64,000 nt of DNA from Labrenzia sp. 011 (GTDB taxonomy: Bacteria > Pseudomonadota > Alphaproteobacteria > Rhizobiales > Stappiaceae), in contig NZ_QCYM01000001.1 in the NCBI RefSeq assembly GCF_003075075.1, forward strand, positions 434,001 to 498,000. The letters run 5' to 3'. The first letter of the stretch is position 1. Each line of letters starts with the position of its first letter. The position numbers were made by a program, and so were the translations under genes. Below, one piece after another: positions 61,656 through 64,000 of this stretch. The notes beneath the pieces were generated by a model that saw nothing but the letters and a program-made list of their open reading frames with translations, had not been told where the DNA came from and ran no database searches.

Positions 61656-62413
61656 CCCAAAGCTACCTGGAAGGGCTGGCGGCAAACAAGGGATCGCTCG
61701 CCGTGACCGTTGTCGTTCCCGCCAAGGACGAGGCGGAAAACCTGCCGATCCTTCTCGATGAAATCGAAACGGCCCTCGAGGGCCGGACCTTTGAAGTCAT
61801 CGTCATTGATGACGGCTCCTCAGACGGAACGGACATCGTCCTGCAGGATTACGCGGCAACCCATGGCTGGCTGCGGCCGATCCGGCATGAAAGCTCCTGC
61901 GGGCAGAGCTGTGCAGTGCGCACCGGACTCCAGCATGCCCGGGGCGATGTTGTCGCGACGATCGACGGCGACGGCGAAAACAACCCGGCCTACATTCCGG
62001 CACTTCTCGATGCGCTGGAAGCCGCGGGACCCGCGGTCGCGCTGGCGGCCGGACAAAGGCTCGGCCGCAAGGCCAGTCTCGCCAAGAGATATGCGTCGAA
62101 ATTCGCCAACAGGATCCGTGGCGCCGTCCTGAAGGACAACACGCGCGACAGCGGCTGCGGCCTGAAGGCCCTGCGTCGGGAAATCTTCCTGCAATTGCCT
62201 TATTTCGACAGCTGGCACCGGTTTCTGCCGGCGCTTGTCATCCGGGAAGGCTACGGGGTGACCCATATCGATGTGCAGGACCGTCAGCGGCGGCACGGCA
62301 CCTCGAAATACGGCATCTTCGACCGGGCGTTTGTCGGAATCGTCGATCTTGCCGGCGTGTGGTGGCTGCGCCGGCGCCGCAAGAAAATTCCGGAAGTCAG
62401 GCCGCTGACGTGA
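61652..62413 (+). CDS. Glycosyltransferase family 2 (polyprenyl-phosphate sugar synthase type)
   Basis: A 253-aa GT2 enzyme of the DPM1/ArnC/RgtE type but without the two C-terminal membrane helices of ArnC. It shows VVVPAKDEAENLPILLDEIE, VIVIDDGSSDGT, the DxD-like TIDGDGENNP and a QRRHGTSKY motif. It would load a sugar onto polyprenyl phosphate for the ArnT-like enzyme. It overlaps the PAP2 stop by 4 bases. Confidence 0.88.
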   Translation: MTQSYLEGLAANKGSLAVTVVVPAKDEAENLPILLDEIETALEGRTFEVIVIDDGSSDGTDIVLQDYAATHGWLRPIRHESSCGQSCAVRTGLQHARGDVVATIDGDGENNPAYIPALLDALEAAGPAVALAAGQRLGRKASLAKRYASKFANRIRGAVLKDNTRDSGCGLKALRREIFLQLPYFDSWHRFLPALVIREGYGVTHIDVQDRQRRHGTSKYGIFDRAFVGIVDLAGVWWLRRRRKKIPEVRPLT

Positions 62414-62465
62414 CGGGCGCGCTAGATAAACCACTGACAGAACGAAAACACTGACAGGACCTCAC

Positions 62466-62780
62466 ATGGACGCTCTTATTGAATGGATTCATGCGGTATT
62501 CGTCGAGCAATTGAATCTCTGGATCATCCTCGGTTTCATTGCCCAGGCGATGTTCATGATGCGCTTCGTCATTCAGTGGATCGCGTCGGAGCGGGTGGGC
62601 CGCTCCATTGTGCCGGTGGCCTTCTGGTTCTTTTCCATCGCCGGCGGGACACTGCTGCTGATCTATTCCATCCAGCGTCAGGATCCGGTGTTCATTGCCG
62701 GCCAGGGGCTGGGGTTGCTGATCTATTTCCGGAACCTCTGGCTGATCTTCAAGGAAAAGCGGCAGGATCCGACGATCTGA
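62466..62780 (+). CDS. Lipid A biosynthesis N-terminal (LAB_N) domain membrane protein
   Basis: A 104-aa small membrane protein with three helices: WIILGFIAQAMFMMRFVIQW, VAFWFFSIAGGTLLLIYSIQ and PVFIAGQGLGLLIYFRNLWL, the LAB_N signature. Such proteins are often fused or adjacent to lipid-linked sugar transferases and resemble small flippases. It is the last gene of the four-gene set, 53 bases after GT2. Confidence 0.88.
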   Translation: MDALIEWIHAVFVEQLNLWIILGFIAQAMFMMRFVIQWIASERVGRSIVPVAFWFFSIAGGTLLLIYSIQRQDPVFIAGQGLGLLIYFRNLWLIFKEKRQDPTI

Positions 62781-62788
62781 TCCTGCCG
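62760..62788. terminator. Hairpin overlapping the LAB_N stop codon
   Basis: CGGCAGGATC and its complement around a 9-base loop that includes part of the stop region. It lies between convergent genes and has no T run. Confidence 0.6.
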
Positions 62789-62800
62789 TGAATCGTGCCG

Positions 62801-63979
62801 TCAGCCGAAAGTCCGCTTCAGGGCCTGATCGAGATCGCCGATCAGATCCTGCGGATCTTCCAGGCCGATGTGCAGCCGCACGGATTGCAGATCCTCATCG
62901 AGCGGGGTTACCGTGCGCATGCCCTTCAGCCGGACCGGGATCGCCAGGCTCTCGAAGCCGCCCCAGGAATATCCGAGTCCGAACAGATCCAGGGCGTTCA
63001 GGAAGGCATAGGCGTCATCCCGGGTTGTTCCTGCCTGGAAATCGAACGCGCACAGACCCGAACTGCCGCTGAAGTCGCGTTTCCAGATCGCATGACCCGG
63101 ATCGGAGTCAAGGGCCGGATATCGAATCTTCTCGATCCCCGGCTGATCCTTCAGCCAGTCGAGCACGGTCAAGGTGTTCTTCTGGTGCCGCTCGAGCCGT
63201 ACGGACAGGGTCCGCAATCCGCGCAAGCCGAGGTATACATCGTCGGGGGCGACATGGCTGCCCATGGCGCCGCACAGCCTGTCCAGTTTCTCCCAGGCCC
63301 GCTCGCTGGCGGAGATCGTTCCGAGCATCACGTCGGAATGACCGACGATGTATTTGGTGCCCGCCTGAATCGACAGATCGACCCCGAGGGAGATCGGACG
63401 GCAATAAATCGGGCTTGCCCAGGTGTTGTCCATCAGGACGGTCGCGCCGATTTCATGCGCGGCCGCGGCAATTGCCGGAACGTCCTGCATCTCGAAGGAA
63501 AGTGATCCCGGGGCCTCGGTAAACACCGCGGTGGTTTCCGGGCGGAACAGCTTGCGGATATCGCCCGCGATGAGGGGATCGTAATATTCCACCGTGATCC
63601 CGTAGCCCGGAAGCACCGTGTCGGCGAAATTCCGGGTCGGTCCGTAGGCCGTATCGGCAATCAGGATATGGTCGCCGGCTTTCACGCAGGACAGTATGGC
63701 GAGTGCTATCGCGTTCAGTCCGGAATTTGCCAGTCTGGTTCCTGCCGCGCCTTCCAACTCCGTAAGAGCTTCCTCCAGGGAGTCCGTGGTCGGGTTGCCG
63801 CGTCTGCCGTAGGAATAGGTCTGCTTCCCCGCGACCATTGTTTCGACATCAGGAAAAAGAACGGTCGAGGCGTGAACGACAGGCGGATTGACGAAGCCGT
63901 GAAATGTCTCCGGATGCCGGCCGGCATGGGCAATTAGCGTGTCGATCTTGTTATGCGCGTCAGAAGAGTTGTTGTTCAT
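62801..63979 (-). CDS. metC: Cystathionine beta-lyase (MetC)
   Basis: A 392-aa PLP enzyme of the Cys/Met metabolism family, cleaving cystathionine to homocysteine, pyruvate and ammonia. Seen are YSYGRRGNPTTDSLE, MDNTWASPIYC, the PLP lysine in IQAGTKYIVGHSD, and GYSWGGFESL near the C-terminus, which favours beta-lyase (MetC) over gamma-synthase. AGGACACC precedes the ATG at 63979; the frame also opens at the last base of the window (64000), which is less likely. The gene is complete. Confidence 0.93.
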   Translation of the reverse strand: MNNNSSDAHNKIDTLIAHAGRHPETFHGFVNPPVVHASTVLFPDVETMVAGKQTYSYGRRGNPTTDSLEEALTELEGAAGTRLANSGLNAIALAILSCVKAGDHILIADTAYGPTRNFADTVLPGYGITVEYYDPLIAGDIRKLFRPETTAVFTEAPGSLSFEMQDVPAIAAAAHEIGATVLMDNTWASPIYCRPISLGVDLSIQAGTKYIVGHSDVMLGTISASERAWEKLDRLCGAMGSHVAPDDVYLGLRGLRTLSVRLERHQKNTLTVLDWLKDQPGIEKIRYPALDSDPGHAIWKRDFSGSSGLCAFDFQAGTTRDDAYAFLNALDLFGLGYSWGGFESLAIPVRLKGMRTVTPLDEDLQSVRLHIGLEDPQDLIGDLDQALKRTFG

Positions 63980-64000
63980 GGTGTCCTGCTTGTTTGGCAT

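Overview
The window is a high-GC stretch of an alphaproteobacterial chromosome. The NDUFS4-like complex I subunit, the TssJ-less Fha/PpkA/PppA-type VI secretion system (T6SS) of the Agrobacterium kind and the HAAT transporter ATPases together suggest Hyphomicrobiales, perhaps Stappiaceae/Roseibium-like. That placement is inference; no rRNA or marker gene is present to prove it.

Layout. 1-3638: housekeeping edge (two branched-chain-amino-acid-type ABC ATPases, the first cut by the window edge; a ChaA-type Ca2+/H+ antiporter; a GNAT acetyltransferase). 4043-11481: an exported-protein block with two caspase-like proteases separated by a Gly-rich lipoprotein, then a secreted beta-rich protein coupled to a CHASE2 adenylate cyclase. 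11686-13674: a membrane-anchored M23 peptidoglycan endopeptidase. 13762-40684: a complete-looking T6SS in two divergent arms. The minus arm reads OmpA-like, tssA, tssB, tssC, hcp, tssE, tssF, tssG, tssH. The plus arm reads vgrG, a hypothetical gene, fha/tagH, tssK, tssL, tssM, tagF, pppA, ppkA. 40723-46869: a Ton/Tol-like block (two ExbD-like proteins, a TonB-like protein, ExbB, a small secreted protein, DUF1036) and a third caspase-like protease. 47239-52269: ordinary genes (a probably frameshifted gene, tRNA-Glu, gloA, a sirtuin, a double cold-shock protein, DUF192, tRNA-Pro, the complex I subunit, tRNA-Arg). 52421-57163: a compact ribosomal-peptide (RiPP) candidate locus with a YcaO enzyme, two nitrile-hydratase-leader-like small proteins, a BTAD-type regulator and an 84-aa protein. 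57355-64000: a CAP-domain lipoprotein, a metallophosphoesterase, a four-gene lipid-linked sugar/lipid A set, and cystathionine beta-lyase.

How they work together. The T6SS arm carries the post-translational switch (kinase PpkA, phosphatase PppA, phosphothreonine reader Fha, repressor TagF). The periplasmic C-terminal domain of PpkA is clearly homologous to the C-terminal domain of the neighbouring TonB-like protein, so kinase and Ton-like motor may sense the same thing. One of the two ExbD proteins lacks the proton-carrying Asp. A short Thr-Ile-Ile/Val-Arg-Pro motif recurs in the cytosolic parts of TssL, PpkA and the M23 endopeptidase, which suggests a common Fha docking tag and a T6SS role for the endopeptidase.

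The two candidates for undescribed systems are (i) the T6SS-linked Ton-like motor and shared sensor domain and (ii) the minimal YcaO/NHLP-like locus. Both are argued from sequence reading alone; no database search was possible.
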